From Thioclava sp. ES.031 (GTDB lineage Bacteria > Pseudomonadota > Alphaproteobacteria > Rhodobacterales > Rhodobacteraceae): 64,000 nt of DNA. Made by a program: the position numbers and the translations under genes. Shown here piece by piece: positions 25,879 to 33,968 of the stretch (positions are counted from its first letter, which is position 1; every line of letters starts with the position of its first letter). Location of the stretch: the NCBI RefSeq assembly GCF_002563775.1, contig NZ_PDJO01000001.1:1250001-1314000 (forward strand). Reading direction: 5' to 3'. Below the pieces are notes generated by a model. The model ran no database searches. It had not been told where the DNA came from and saw only the letters and a list, made by a program, of their open reading frames with translations.

Positions 25879-26046
25879 ATGAAAAACCGCTTTTTCGCAA
25901 CCGCCGCACAGCTTGGAGCCGTCGTCGCACTGGTCGCGCTTGCAGGCTGTGCGCAGCTTGAACGCGATATCGGGGAATGCGAGCCGGGTGTCGGGGGTAT
26001 GTCGGGCATGGCCACGGTCACACCCTCTGGAACGGGACCCTGCTGA
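25879..26046 (+). CDS. Small lipoprotein
   Basis: A 55-residue protein with a lipoprotein signal (MKNRFFATAAQLGAVVALVA then LAGC), a short acidic mature part (AQLERDIGECEPG) and a Gly/Thr/Pro tail. The ATG at 25879 follows GGAGAG. The lipobox Leu-Ala-Gly-Cys supports export and lipidation. The function is unknown. Confidence 0.65.
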   Translation: MKNRFFATAAQLGAVVALVALAGCAQLERDIGECEPGVGGMSGMATVTPSGTGPC

Positions 26047-26120
26047 GGCCCTGTAAACCGCTGTAAAACTATTTTCTTCTTCTGCACTTGTTTGTAAAAA
26101 CGGGTGCAGGAGGAGTTTAC

Positions 26121-27479
26121 ATGGCCCGTTCCCCGCTGACCGGCACCCGCATTCGCGAGCGGCGCAATGCGCTTGGCTTGAAGCAGGCCGAACTGGCGCG
26201 GGCCTCCGGCATTTCGGCGGCCTATCTCAACCTGATCGAGCATAATCGCCGCCGGGTCAGCGATGCGCTGATCGAGCGGATCGCGGGCGCGATGGGCGTC
26301 GATTCGGTCACGCTGGGCGAGGGGGCGGAGGGCGCGCTGTTCGCAGGGCTGCGCGAAGCGGTCGCGTCGCTGGAACTGGCCGAGACAGGTAACGGCAATG
26401 GCGCGGGCACCGCTAGCCAAGCCGCGCCCGATCTCGACCGCATCGAGGAATTCGTCGGTCGCTTTCCCGCATGGGCCGCGCTCTTGGTGAACCGTCAGGC
26501 GCGGCTGGCGGAGCTGGAGCGCGTGGTCGAAACCTATGCCGAGCGCATGGCGCAGGACCCGTTCCTGCTGACCTCGCTGCATGAGGTACTCTCGGCGGTG
26601 ACCTCGCTGCGCTCCACCGCCGCGATCCTTGTCGAGACCGAGGATATCGAGCCGGAATGGCGCGCGCGGTTTCTCAACACGATTCAGGAGGAAAGCCTGC
26701 GCCTGTCGGGAACGGCGGAGGCTTTGGTCGGCTATCTCGACGAGATGGAAACCGCCGAGACCGGCCTGTCCTCGCCGCAAGAGCAGCTCGAGGCGTGGCT
26801 CGAAGCGCGCGGCTGGCATTTCCCGGAACTGGAGGGTGCGGGGACCGACCCGGAGGCGCTGATTGCGGGCGCACCGGAACTGGCCTCTGCCGCGGCGCGG
26901 GAGCTGGCCCGCAGCCATCTGCAGTGGCAGGCCGCCGATGCGCGTGCCTTGCCGCTCGATCCGGTGCTGGCGGCGCTGGCCGAGCTCGGCCCCGATCCGG
27001 GCGCGCTGGCGGCGCGCTTCGCGGCGCCGCTCGCGCAGGTGTTGCGGCGGCTCGCGGCCCTGCCAGCAGGCGCGCCGGGTTTGGGGCAGCCGGGGCTGGT
27101 GATCTGCGACGGCTCGGGCACGCTGACCTTCCGCCGCGCAGCCCCCGGGTTTCTGCTGCCGCGCTTCGCCGCCGCCTGCCCGCTCTGGCCGCTCTATGAG
27201 GCGCTAGCACGGCCGATGCAGCCGATCCGGGCGCTGGTCGATATGGCGGGGCGCTTGCCGCAACGCTTCCTGACCTATGCCGTCTCCGAGCCGCGCCCGA
27301 CGGGGTTCGACGGTCCGGTGCTGATGCGCGCCACCATGCTGATCCTGCCAGCGCCTGCACAGAGCGCTGATGCACCGGCGCGCCCGATCGGTGCGTCGTG
27401 CCGGATCTGTCCGCGCGGCGAGTGTCCGGGGCGGCGCGAGCCTTCGATCGTCGCGGATGCGTCGGCGGGGAGGGCGTGA
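26121..27479 (+). CDS. XRE-family regulator, short-chain fatty-acyl type (ScfR-like)
   Basis: A 452-residue transcription regulator. Residues 5-65 form an XRE helix-turn-helix (RIRERRNALGLKQAELARAS then GISAAYLNLIEHNRR). The C-terminus has the Cys-rich signature CRICPRGECPGRREPSI of the DUF2083/ScfR group, which in relatives controls acetyl-CoA, propionyl-CoA or glyoxylate-cycle genes. I cannot see the IrrE-type metal motif in the central region. Start after AGGAGGAGTTTAC. Three TGTAAA repeats (26052, 26062, 26093) lie upstream and could be autoregulatory sites. A receiver/kinase pair follows. Confidence 0.85.
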   Translation: MARSPLTGTRIRERRNALGLKQAELARASGISAAYLNLIEHNRRRVSDALIERIAGAMGVDSVTLGEGAEGALFAGLREAVASLELAETGNGNGAGTASQAAPDLDRIEEFVGRFPAWAALLVNRQARLAELERVVETYAERMAQDPFLLTSLHEVLSAVTSLRSTAAILVETEDIEPEWRARFLNTIQEESLRLSGTAEALVGYLDEMETAETGLSSPQEQLEAWLEARGWHFPELEGAGTDPEALIAGAPELASAAARELARSHLQWQAADARALPLDPVLAALAELGPDPGALAARFAAPLAQVLRRLAALPAGAPGLGQPGLVICDGSGTLTFRRAAPGFLLPRFAAACPLWPLYEALARPMQPIRALVDMAGRLPQRFLTYAVSEPRPTGFDGPVLMRATMLILPAPAQSADAPARPIGASCRICPRGECPGRREPSIVADASAGRA

Positions 27480-27530
27480 GGGTTTGACAGGGCGCGACAC
27501 GGTGGCGATAGTCGGGTGAGGGGGATGGCT

Positions 27531-27926
27531 ATGGCGCAAAGACAGGTGCTGTTGATCGAGGACGAGCCGCATATCGCGGAGGCGATCCGGTTCATCCTGA
27601 CGCGTGCGGGCTGGACGGTGTCGGTGCTCGAAGACGGCGCGCGGGCAATTGCGCGCATCACCGGCGATCCGCCCGACGCAATCATCCTTGATCTGATGCT
27701 GCCGGGGCGCTCCGGTCTCGAAATCCTTGCCGATATGCGTGCGGATGCCGCGCTGCGCGATTTGCCCGTTCTGATGCTCAGCGCGCGCGGGCAGGGGCGA
27801 GACCGCGATGCCGCGACCCGCGCCGGTGCGACAGCCTTCCTCGCCAAGCCATTTGCCAATGGCGACGTGCTCGACCAGCTCGAAGCGATCACCGGCGGGG
27901 GCGCTGCGCGCCGGGAGCCCGCCTGA
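27531..27926 (+). CDS. Single-domain response regulator (CheY-like)
   Basis: A 131-residue receiver domain without an output domain. The acidic pocket is Glu10-Asp11 (LLIEDEPHI), the phospho-acceptor Asp54 (IILDLMLPG), then LMLSARG and the conserved Lys in FLAKPFA. The start at 27531 has GAGGGGG 6 nt upstream; an ATG at 27525 and a GTG at 27516 are alternatives. Its stop overlaps the next start by one base, and it lies two genes before a hybrid symporter-kinase, so it is the likely phosphorylation target of that kinase. Confidence 0.9.
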   Translation: MAQRQVLLIEDEPHIAEAIRFILTRAGWTVSVLEDGARAIARITGDPPDAIILDLMLPGRSGLEILADMRADAALRDLPVLMLSARGQGRDRDAATRAGATAFLAKPFANGDVLDQLEAITGGGAARREPA

Positions 27927-28264
27927 TGCCGCAGACGGGCCAGCCGCTCTTTCTTGCCCGCCGTTCCTATCGCCGCCGCCGCCTGATGGATGCGGCGCGG
28001 CTTTTGCCGATTGTCGGGCTGGTGCTGATCATGATGCCGGGTCTGTGGCATCCGGCGCAGACCCCGGTGCCCGATACCGGGCGCGGCGGGCTCTACCTTT
28101 TCGCGGTCTGGATCGTGCTGATCCTCGCGGCTTTCGCCATCTCCCGCGGGCTTGGCCCGGTGCTCAACGCAGAGGACGTGCCCGAAGGCAATGGCGAGGC
28201 CGAGGGCCCAACCGACGCCGCAACCGCCAGCCGCGCGTCGGACGCGCCGCCGCCGGAGGGCTGA
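27926..28264 (+). CDS. Small two-helix membrane protein
   Basis: A 112-residue protein with a basic N-terminus (RRSYRRRRLMDAARL), two hydrophobic helices (LLPIVGLVLIMMPGLW and LYLFAVWIVLILAAFAISRG) and an acidic disordered tail. It is coupled to the receiver gene (TGATG) and separated by one base from the kinase gene, so it is part of a three-gene signalling unit, possibly an auxiliary to the symporter part of the kinase. This role is inferred from position only. Confidence 0.82.
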   Translation: MPQTGQPLFLARRSYRRRRLMDAARLLPIVGLVLIMMPGLWHPAQTPVPDTGRGGLYLFAVWIVLILAAFAISRGLGPVLNAEDVPEGNGEAEGPTDAATASRASDAPPPEG

Positions 28265-28265
28265 G

Positions 28266-30992
28266 ATGCCCTTCAATAATCTCGTCGCGGTCTGCCTGAC
28301 CTATGTGATCGTGCTCTTCTCGGTGGCGTTCGTGGCCGAACGCCGCGCGCAGCGCCGCCGTTTGCGCTTCCTGCGCTCGCCGGTGATCTACACGCTCTCG
28401 CTGTCGATCTACTGCACCGCCTGGACCTTCTACGGCGCGGTCGGCTACGCGGCGCGCTCGGGGCTGGAATTCCTGACGATCTACCTTGGCCCGACGCTGG
28501 TCTTCGTCGGCTGGTGGTGGGTGCTGCGCAAGCTGGTGCGGATCGGGCGCACCCATCGCGTGACCTCGATCGCGGACCTGATTTCCAGCCGCTACGGCAA
28601 GTCGAACACGCTGGGCGTCATCGTCACGCTGATGTCGGTCGCCGCCGCCACGCCCTACATCGCGCTGCAACTGCAATCGGTGACGCTGAGCTTCGGCGTC
28701 TTTGCGGCTGGCACGCCCGAGGGCTGGGCGCTGCCGGATCAAGGCGCGACGGCGCTGTGGATCGCGGGCGGGCTCGCGATCTTCACCATCCTCTTCGGCA
28801 CGCGAAACCTCGACGCGAACGAGCGGCACCATGGCGTCGTCACCGCGATTGCGCTGGAGGCGGTGGTGAAGCTGGTCGCGCTGGTCGCGGTGGGCGTCTT
28901 CGTCGTCTGGGGGCTGGGCGGCGGCCCGATGGACATGCTCTCGCGGATCGACGCCTCGAAGATCGCGGAATGGGATCTCAATCCGGGACGCTTCGCGGGG
29001 CTGACCTTCGTCTCCGCCGCCGCGATCCTGACCTTGCCGCGGATGTTTCAGGTGCTCGTCGTGGAGAATGTCGACGAGCGGCACCTCGCGACCGCAAGCT
29101 GGGCGTTTCCGGCCTATCTGATGCTGATGAGCCTCTTCGTCGTGCCGATCGCGGTGATGGGGCTGGAGCGGATGCCCGAGGGCGCGAATCCCGATCTGTT
29201 CGTGCTCACGCTGCCGCTGTCGGAGGGGCAGGGGAAGCTGGCGCTGCTGGCCTTCCTCGGCGGGTTTTCCTCGGCGACGTCGATGGTGATCGTCGCTGCC
29301 ATTGCGCTCGCGACGATGGTCTCGAACCATATCGTGACGCCCCTGTGGCTGGCGCTACGCCGCGAAGGCCCGCGCGCCCAGGGCGATGTGCGCGGGCTGG
29401 TTCTGGCCTCGCGCCGGGTCTCGATCATCGCGGTGCTGGCGATGGGTTACGCCTATTACCGGATGTCGGGCGGCTCCGAGGCGCTGGCGGCGATCGGCCT
29501 GATCGCCTTCGTGGGCGCGGCGCAGGTTCTGCCGGCGCTGATCGGCGGCATCTTCTGGCGCGGCGCGACCCATGTGGGGGCGGCGGCGGGGCTGGTGATC
29601 GGTTTCGCGCTTTGGGCCTATACGCTCTTTCTGCCCTCGGTCGGCGATGCCGGGCTGATACCGCAGATCGTTCTGGATCACGGGCTGTTCGGGTTCGAAT
29701 GGCTGCGTCCGCATGCGCTATTCGGGATCGCGGGGCTCGACCCGCTGCTGCACGCGCTGTTCTGGTCGCTGCTGTTCAACACGCTGGCCTTTCTGGTCTT
29801 CTCGATGCTGTCTTTCCCCGGCCCGATGGAGCGGCTGCAGGGCGTGGCCTTCGTCAATATCTACGATCAAAGCCCCGCCGCGCGCTCTTGGGTGCAAGGC
29901 GGCGCGGAGGCCGAAGACCTGCTGTCGATGTCGCAGCGGATTCTGGGCGCCGAGCCTGCGCAACATTTCTTTCAGGCGCAGGCGGCGGGGCAGGGCAAGG
30001 CCGGGTTCCTGCCCGACACCACGCCCGATTTCCTTGCCCGGCTGGAGCGGAAACTGGCGGGCTCAGTCGGGGCCTCGACGGCGCATGCGATGATCGCGCA
30101 GCTCACCGGGGGCACCTCCGTGTCGATGCAGGATCTGATCGCCGTGGCGGGCGAGACGGCGGAGGCCAAGGAATACACCGCGCGGCTCGAGGCGAAATCC
30201 GAGGAGCTCGCGCGGGTAGCGCGCGCGCTGCGCGAGGCCAATGACAAGCTGCAGGATCTGTCGGTGCAGAAGGATAGCTTCCTTAGCCAGATCAGCCACG
30301 AGCTGCGCACGCCCATGACCTCGATCCGCGCCTTCTCGGAAATCCTGATGGAGCCCGATCTGCCGGATTCGATGCGCGCGCAATATGCCGAGATCATCCA
30401 CGAGGAAGCGCGCCGCCTGACGCGTCTGCTCGACGATCTGCTCGATCTCTCCGTGCTCGAGAACCGCCGCGCACAGCTCAACGTCTCGGTCGCCAATCTG
30501 CACGATCTGATCAACCGCGCGGTGCAATCGGCCTCCTCGACCCGGCCCGACCGCGCCTTCCGGGTCGAGCGCGATTTCCCGACCGAGCACATGCCGATCT
30601 TCACCGATGCCGACCGGCTGGTGCAGGTCATGATCAACCTGATCTCGAACGCGCGGAAATATTGCGATGCCGAGAAGGCGGTGCTGCGGATCGAGGTGAA
30701 GCGCCGGGGCAAGCGGGTGCAGATCGACTTCATCGACAACGGCGCGGGCATTCCGAAGAAGAGCCAGAAGCTGATCTTCGAGAAATTCGCCCGCCTGACC
30801 GATCAAAGCCGCGCCGGCAGTGCGGGCCTCGGCCTCGCGATCTGCCGCGAAATCATGACCAATCTCGGCGGCACGATCGACTACGTGCCCGGGCAAGGCG
30901 GGGCCGCGTTCCGCATCACCCTGCCGCTGAGACGCAGCGATCTGCGCGCGCCCTCCGACCCGCCTTCGGAAAGCGCGGCCCTTTCGCGCTAA
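28266..30992 (+). CDS. Sodium/solute symporter-type sensor histidine kinase
   Basis: A 908-residue protein. Residues 1 to about 520 form a multi-helix region of the sodium:solute symporter (SLC5/PutP) type (for example YCTAWTFYGAVGYAARSGLE). A linker with a coiled coil follows (about 630-670), then HisKA with H678 in SQISHELRTPM, an N box near residue 790 (NLISNARKYC) and G boxes DNGAGIPKK and GLGLAICRE. Relatives such as CrbS sense or transport short-chain carboxylates or amino acids. The preceding receiver probably accepts the phosphate, and the ScfR-like gene upstream hints at acetate-type signals. The start at 28266 follows immediately on the previous gene. Confidence 0.93.
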   Translation: MPFNNLVAVCLTYVIVLFSVAFVAERRAQRRRLRFLRSPVIYTLSLSIYCTAWTFYGAVGYAARSGLEFLTIYLGPTLVFVGWWWVLRKLVRIGRTHRVTSIADLISSRYGKSNTLGVIVTLMSVAAATPYIALQLQSVTLSFGVFAAGTPEGWALPDQGATALWIAGGLAIFTILFGTRNLDANERHHGVVTAIALEAVVKLVALVAVGVFVVWGLGGGPMDMLSRIDASKIAEWDLNPGRFAGLTFVSAAAILTLPRMFQVLVVENVDERHLATASWAFPAYLMLMSLFVVPIAVMGLERMPEGANPDLFVLTLPLSEGQGKLALLAFLGGFSSATSMVIVAAIALATMVSNHIVTPLWLALRREGPRAQGDVRGLVLASRRVSIIAVLAMGYAYYRMSGGSEALAAIGLIAFVGAAQVLPALIGGIFWRGATHVGAAAGLVIGFALWAYTLFLPSVGDAGLIPQIVLDHGLFGFEWLRPHALFGIAGLDPLLHALFWSLLFNTLAFLVFSMLSFPGPMERLQGVAFVNIYDQSPAARSWVQGGAEAEDLLSMSQRILGAEPAQHFFQAQAAGQGKAGFLPDTTPDFLARLERKLAGSVGASTAHAMIAQLTGGTSVSMQDLIAVAGETAEAKEYTARLEAKSEELARVARALREANDKLQDLSVQKDSFLSQISHELRTPMTSIRAFSEILMEPDLPDSMRAQYAEIIHEEARRLTRLLDDLLDLSVLENRRAQLNVSVANLHDLINRAVQSASSTRPDRAFRVERDFPTEHMPIFTDADRLVQVMINLISNARKYCDAEKAVLRIEVKRRGKRVQIDFIDNGAGIPKKSQKLIFEKFARLTDQSRAGSAGLGLAICREIMTNLGGTIDYVPGQGGAAFRITLPLRRSDLRAPSDPPSESAALSR

Positions 30993-31082
30993 GCCGCGAA
31001 ACGCGGGGCATTTTCAACGCTTTGTAAACCTCGATCTGTCAAAGCTGGGCAATGAGACCCCGAATGCGGGTGGATGGAGACC

Positions 31083-32309
31083 ATGGTTCACGAGCGCGAG
31101 ACATCGGTGCTGCGGCGTAAGACCGAGGCGGCGAAGGCGGTTGCGGGCGCGGCCCCGATCACGCCTGCGCGCGCGATCACGCTCGCGCTTTCGAAGGTCG
31201 CGCAGGACATGCTCGAACTGCCGCTACAGGTCGCCTCGATCGAGGAGGCGACGCGGTCTCTCGCCGATCTGCCCGAGATGCTTGAAGATCTGTCGCTGCT
31301 CGCGGTGATCGAAGGGCCGGGGGAGGCGCTTGGCGTCCTCGCATTGCCGCCTGCCACCCTGGCCACGCTGATCGAGATGCAGACGATGGGGCGGTTCGGC
31401 AAGACCATGCCCGCCCCGCGCAAACCCACCCGGATCGATGCCGCCATCGCCGCCGATTTCGTCGATGCGGTGCTGGCCGAGATCGAAGAGGGTTTGATCA
31501 GCGACCCGGCGATTTCCTGGGCCGGGGGCTTCCGCTTCGCCTCCCATCTCGACGATCCCCGGCCGCTTGGCCTGCTGCTGGAAGATGTCAGCTACCGCGT
31601 CTGGACGGCGCAGCTTGGCTTCGGCACCGGGGGCGAACGCAGCGGCGGCTTCCTCTGGGCGGTTCCGCGCGAAGGGCGGGGCGCCGCGATGCGCCGCGCG
31701 TCCCCGGCTGCGGGCGAAAATCCGGAGGGCGGTGCGGGGCCCAAGGCGGAAAGCTTCACGCCCGAAGATCCCGCGCGCGACTGGTCCGACACGTTCGAAC
31801 GCTCCATTCTGGCGGCCTCCGCGCAGCTCGACGCGGTCCTGCACCGCGTCACGCTGCCGCTGTCTACCGTGCTGGCGCTGCGCCCCGGCACAGAGATCCC
31901 GATCCCGGAAGACGCGTTGGAGAAGATCACGCTCGAGGCGCAGGGACGGCGCAAGCTCTCGCTCGCCCGATTGGGCCAAAGCCACGGGCTACGCGCGCTG
32001 CGCCTGCGCGAGGAAGACGAGGCGGCGAATGGTGCTGGCCGTGGGGCGGACACTTTCGATGCCGGGGCGTCGCCCTATGCGCAGGCTCCGACACTCGACG
32101 AGGTGCCGGGCCTGTCCAGCCTCGGCGATCCGCTCGATCCGGCCTATGACCCGGAGGAGGGCGTCGATGCCGCCCATGCGCCCGAGCCGCGCGGGTTGGA
32201 CGGGCTTGAACCCGACATGGATTTTGGCGAGCCACTCGATCTTGATGCGCTCTCTTCGACGGAAGACGACGACGCGCTGCCGCCGCTCAAGATCCAATCG
32301 GGCATGTGA
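31083..32309 (+). CDS. FliM/FliN-type (SpoA domain) protein
   Basis: A 408-residue protein. Its C-terminal half contains a SpoA/FliN-like beta domain (LDAVLHRVTLPLSTVLALRP then GTEIPIPEDALEKITLEAQG), preceded by a FliM-like middle region with AAIAADFVDAVLAEIEE. An acidic Asp/Glu/Pro-rich tail follows. This fits the FliM/FliN-family flagellar motor switch-like proteins. No other flagellar genes are in the window, so it is an orphan here. GGAG precedes the ATG at 31083; ATG 31074 is a possible alternative start. Confidence 0.78.
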   Translation: MVHERETSVLRRKTEAAKAVAGAAPITPARAITLALSKVAQDMLELPLQVASIEEATRSLADLPEMLEDLSLLAVIEGPGEALGVLALPPATLATLIEMQTMGRFGKTMPAPRKPTRIDAAIAADFVDAVLAEIEEGLISDPAISWAGGFRFASHLDDPRPLGLLLEDVSYRVWTAQLGFGTGGERSGGFLWAVPREGRGAAMRRASPAAGENPEGGAGPKAESFTPEDPARDWSDTFERSILAASAQLDAVLHRVTLPLSTVLALRPGTEIPIPEDALEKITLEAQGRRKLSLARLGQSHGLRALRLREEDEAANGAGRGADTFDAGASPYAQAPTLDEVPGLSSLGDPLDPAYDPEEGVDAAHAPEPRGLDGLEPDMDFGEPLDLDALSSTEDDDALPPLKIQSGM

Positions 32310-32311
32310 TC

Positions 32312-32334
32312 GCACCCCCGCCTTGGGGGCGCGA
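32312..32334. terminator. Hairpin between convergent FliM/N-type and YeeE genes
   Basis: GCACCCCCGCC and the GGGGGCGC segment pair across the 45-bp convergent spacer. It lacks a clear T run, so termination strength is uncertain. Confidence 0.45.
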
Positions 32335-32354
32335 ATGCAGGCTGTGGCGGCGAC

Positions 32355-32855
32355 TTATGCGCCGCGCGTCGCCGAGGTCGCGGGCGTCTCTTTGGTCCCG
32401 TTCTCGCAGGGCGGCACTTCCAGCGTGCTGCGATCCAACAGGCTCAGCCACGCTTTCGCCCGCGGTGCGAGCGCCATCCCGACCCCCATCGCGATCAAGA
32501 ACAGCCAGCCCTCCCAGCCATTGAAGGACAGCGAGCCCATCGCGGGGCCGGGGCACAGCCCCGCAAGGCCCCAACCCGCGCCGAACAGGAGCGAGCCGAG
32601 CACGAGATTGCGGTCCACGAGCCGCGGAAACGGCCCCGGCATCGGCGAGCCCAGCATCGAGGTTTCGCGGCGTTTCGCGAAGATCCAGACGAAGAACATC
32701 ACGCTCACCGCGCCGCCCATCACGAAGGCCAGCGTCGGATCCCAATCGCCGAACACGTCGAGCCAGCCCTGCACCTTTTTCGTGTCGACCATGCCCGCCA
32801 CGAGAAGCCCCGCGCCGAACAGTCCGCCCGATAGGAATGCGAAGAAGTTGCGCAT
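32355..32855 (-). CDS. YeeE/YedE-family membrane protein, C-terminal-type half
   Basis: A 166-residue protein with about four helices. GGLFGAGLLVAGMVDTKKVQ then GWLDVFGDWDPTLAFVMGGA and LFGAGWGLAGLCPGPA are typical of the DUF6691 half of YeeE/YedE transporters, which move thiosulfate or related sulfur compounds; the Cys in LCPGPA is the family's conserved thiol. Its ATG overlaps the stop of the companion gene by one base, so the two are coupled and probably form one transporter. Confidence 0.92.
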   Translation of the reverse strand: MRNFFAFLSGGLFGAGLLVAGMVDTKKVQGWLDVFGDWDPTLAFVMGGAVSVMFFVWIFAKRRETSMLGSPMPGPFPRLVDRNLVLGSLLFGAGWGLAGLCPGPAMGSLSFNGWEGWLFLIAMGVGMALAPRAKAWLSLLDRSTLEVPPCENGTKETPATSATRGA

Positions 32856-33280
32856 CAGATCACTCCCAGAAAATGCCGGAAGATCACGAGGACCAATGCA
32901 CCGCCGAGCAGGTAGAAGGCGGTGGCGACGATCCCGCGCAGCGAAAATCGCGAGATGCCGCAGACGCCGTGGCCCGAGGTGCAGCCATTCGCGATCCGCG
33001 TGCCCAGGCCCACCATCAGGCCTGCGGCTACGATCACCCAGACGGAACTGGTCATATGGGTGTCGACTGTTGTGTAAAGCGGCACGAGAAGCGGTGGCAC
33101 CGCGATCAGCCCGCCGAGGAAGGCCACGCGCTCGGACACGGTCTCGCGGCCCGAGCCGTCGACCAGCCCGCCGATAATGCCGCTTGCGCCCATGATCCGG
33201 CCATTGACCAGCAGAAACAGGCCCGCGCCCGCGCCAATCATCAGGCCTCCGACGAGGCCCCAAATCCAATCTTGATGCAT
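32855..33280 (-). CDS. YeeE/YedE-family membrane protein, N-terminal-type half
   Basis: A 141-residue protein with four hydrophobic helices and the signature RIANGCTSGHGVCGISRFS, whose Cys residues are conserved in sulfur-transporting YeeE. First gene of the two-gene unit with the DUF6691-type half. Divergent from the DksA-like gene; the 194-bp spacer holds an FNR-like box. Many bacteria keep this pair near sulfur-oxidation or rhodanese genes, but none is visible here. Confidence 0.92.
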   Translation of the reverse strand: MHQDWIWGLVGGLMIGAGAGLFLLVNGRIMGASGIIGGLVDGSGRETVSERVAFLGGLIAVPPLLVPLYTTVDTHMTSSVWVIVAAGLMVGLGTRIANGCTSGHGVCGISRFSLRGIVATAFYLLGGALVLVIFRHFLGVI

Positions 33281-33408
33281 GAGCTCTCCCTGTGCTCAAT
33301 TGCGTGTCGAACGGGCTCTCCCGGACCCGTCAGAGTTGTAATGCTAGACCTCACGCCCGTGACGGTGCAAGCAATTTGATATCTGCATATGTGCGTGAGT
33401 GCGACCGG

Positions 33409-33422
33409 TTGATTTGCGTCAA
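33409..33422 (+). promoter_or_regulatory. FNR-like box upstream of the DksA-like gene
   Basis: TTGATTTGCGTCAA matches TTGAT-N4-ATCAA at 9 of 10 positions and ends 52 nt before the DksA-like start codon. It also lies 128 bp from the YeeE start on the other strand and could act on either gene. Confidence 0.5.
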
Positions 33423-33474
33423 AGCGGAGAAATGCTTGCCTGTTTAGGTGGTTGTATCGATCAAGGAGGACAGG

Positions 33475-33813
33475 ATGAAGTCGATTGAAACGCGCAAGAG
33501 CGAACTCGAAACCCGCCGGGCGCAACTCTCGGAACGGATGGCGCAGGTCGAATCCGAGCTTGAGAGCCACGAAGAAAAAGATTGGGACGACGCTGCGATC
33601 GAGCATGAAAGCGACGAGGTTCTCGAAGACCTCGGCCAGTCGGCGCAGTCCGAGATCCGCGCGATCGACGCCGCCCTGGCCCGGATCGAGGCGGGCGAAT
33701 ACGGCTTTTGCGTCACCTGCGGCGAGCGCATCGACGAGGCGCGGCTCGATCTGCTGCCCGCAACGCCGTTTTGCCGGGCGCATGCACCGGGCGCGAAGGC
33801 GACCCGTCAGTAA
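33475..33813 (+). CDS. TraR/DksA-family zinc-finger protein
   Basis: A 112-residue protein with a long N-terminal coiled coil (KSELETRRAQLSERMAQVES) carrying acidic residues (HEEKDWDDAAIEHESDE), then a DksA-type zinc finger. The finger reads CVTC, 17 residues, then CRAH, so the fourth Cys of the usual C4 site is His. DksA homologues bind the RNA polymerase secondary channel with ppGpp. The short length fits the small TraR/YbiI/RHE class rather than full-length DksA. Start after AAGGAGG. An FNR-like box lies 52 nt upstream. Confidence 0.92.
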   Translation: MKSIETRKSELETRRAQLSERMAQVESELESHEEKDWDDAAIEHESDEVLEDLGQSAQSEIRAIDAALARIEAGEYGFCVTCGERIDEARLDLLPATPFCRAHAPGAKATRQ

Positions 33814-33839
33814 CCTCAGACCTATCGTTTCAAAGGGGC

Positions 33840-33883
33840 AGGGGCAGTCATTTGCCCCTGCGCGCATCCCCCGGGGATGCGCG
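33840..33883 (+). terminator. Two consecutive hairpins after the DksA-like gene
   Basis: AGGGGCA/TGCCCCT (33840-33859, 6-nt loop) is followed by CGCGCATCCCC/GGGGATGCGCG (33861-33883), an 11-bp palindrome with a one-base centre. T-rich sequence (ATTTCCCTTTTGTTTT) follows. It probably ends the DksA-like transcript, although the second palindrome is unusually tight. Confidence 0.6.
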
Positions 33884-33968
33884 ATTTCCCTTTTGTTTTG
33901 AACCTGCTTCGCTTTAAACTTCGCGCGGCGGTGGATCGCACGGAATGCCCCGCCACAAGTGGGGGACG

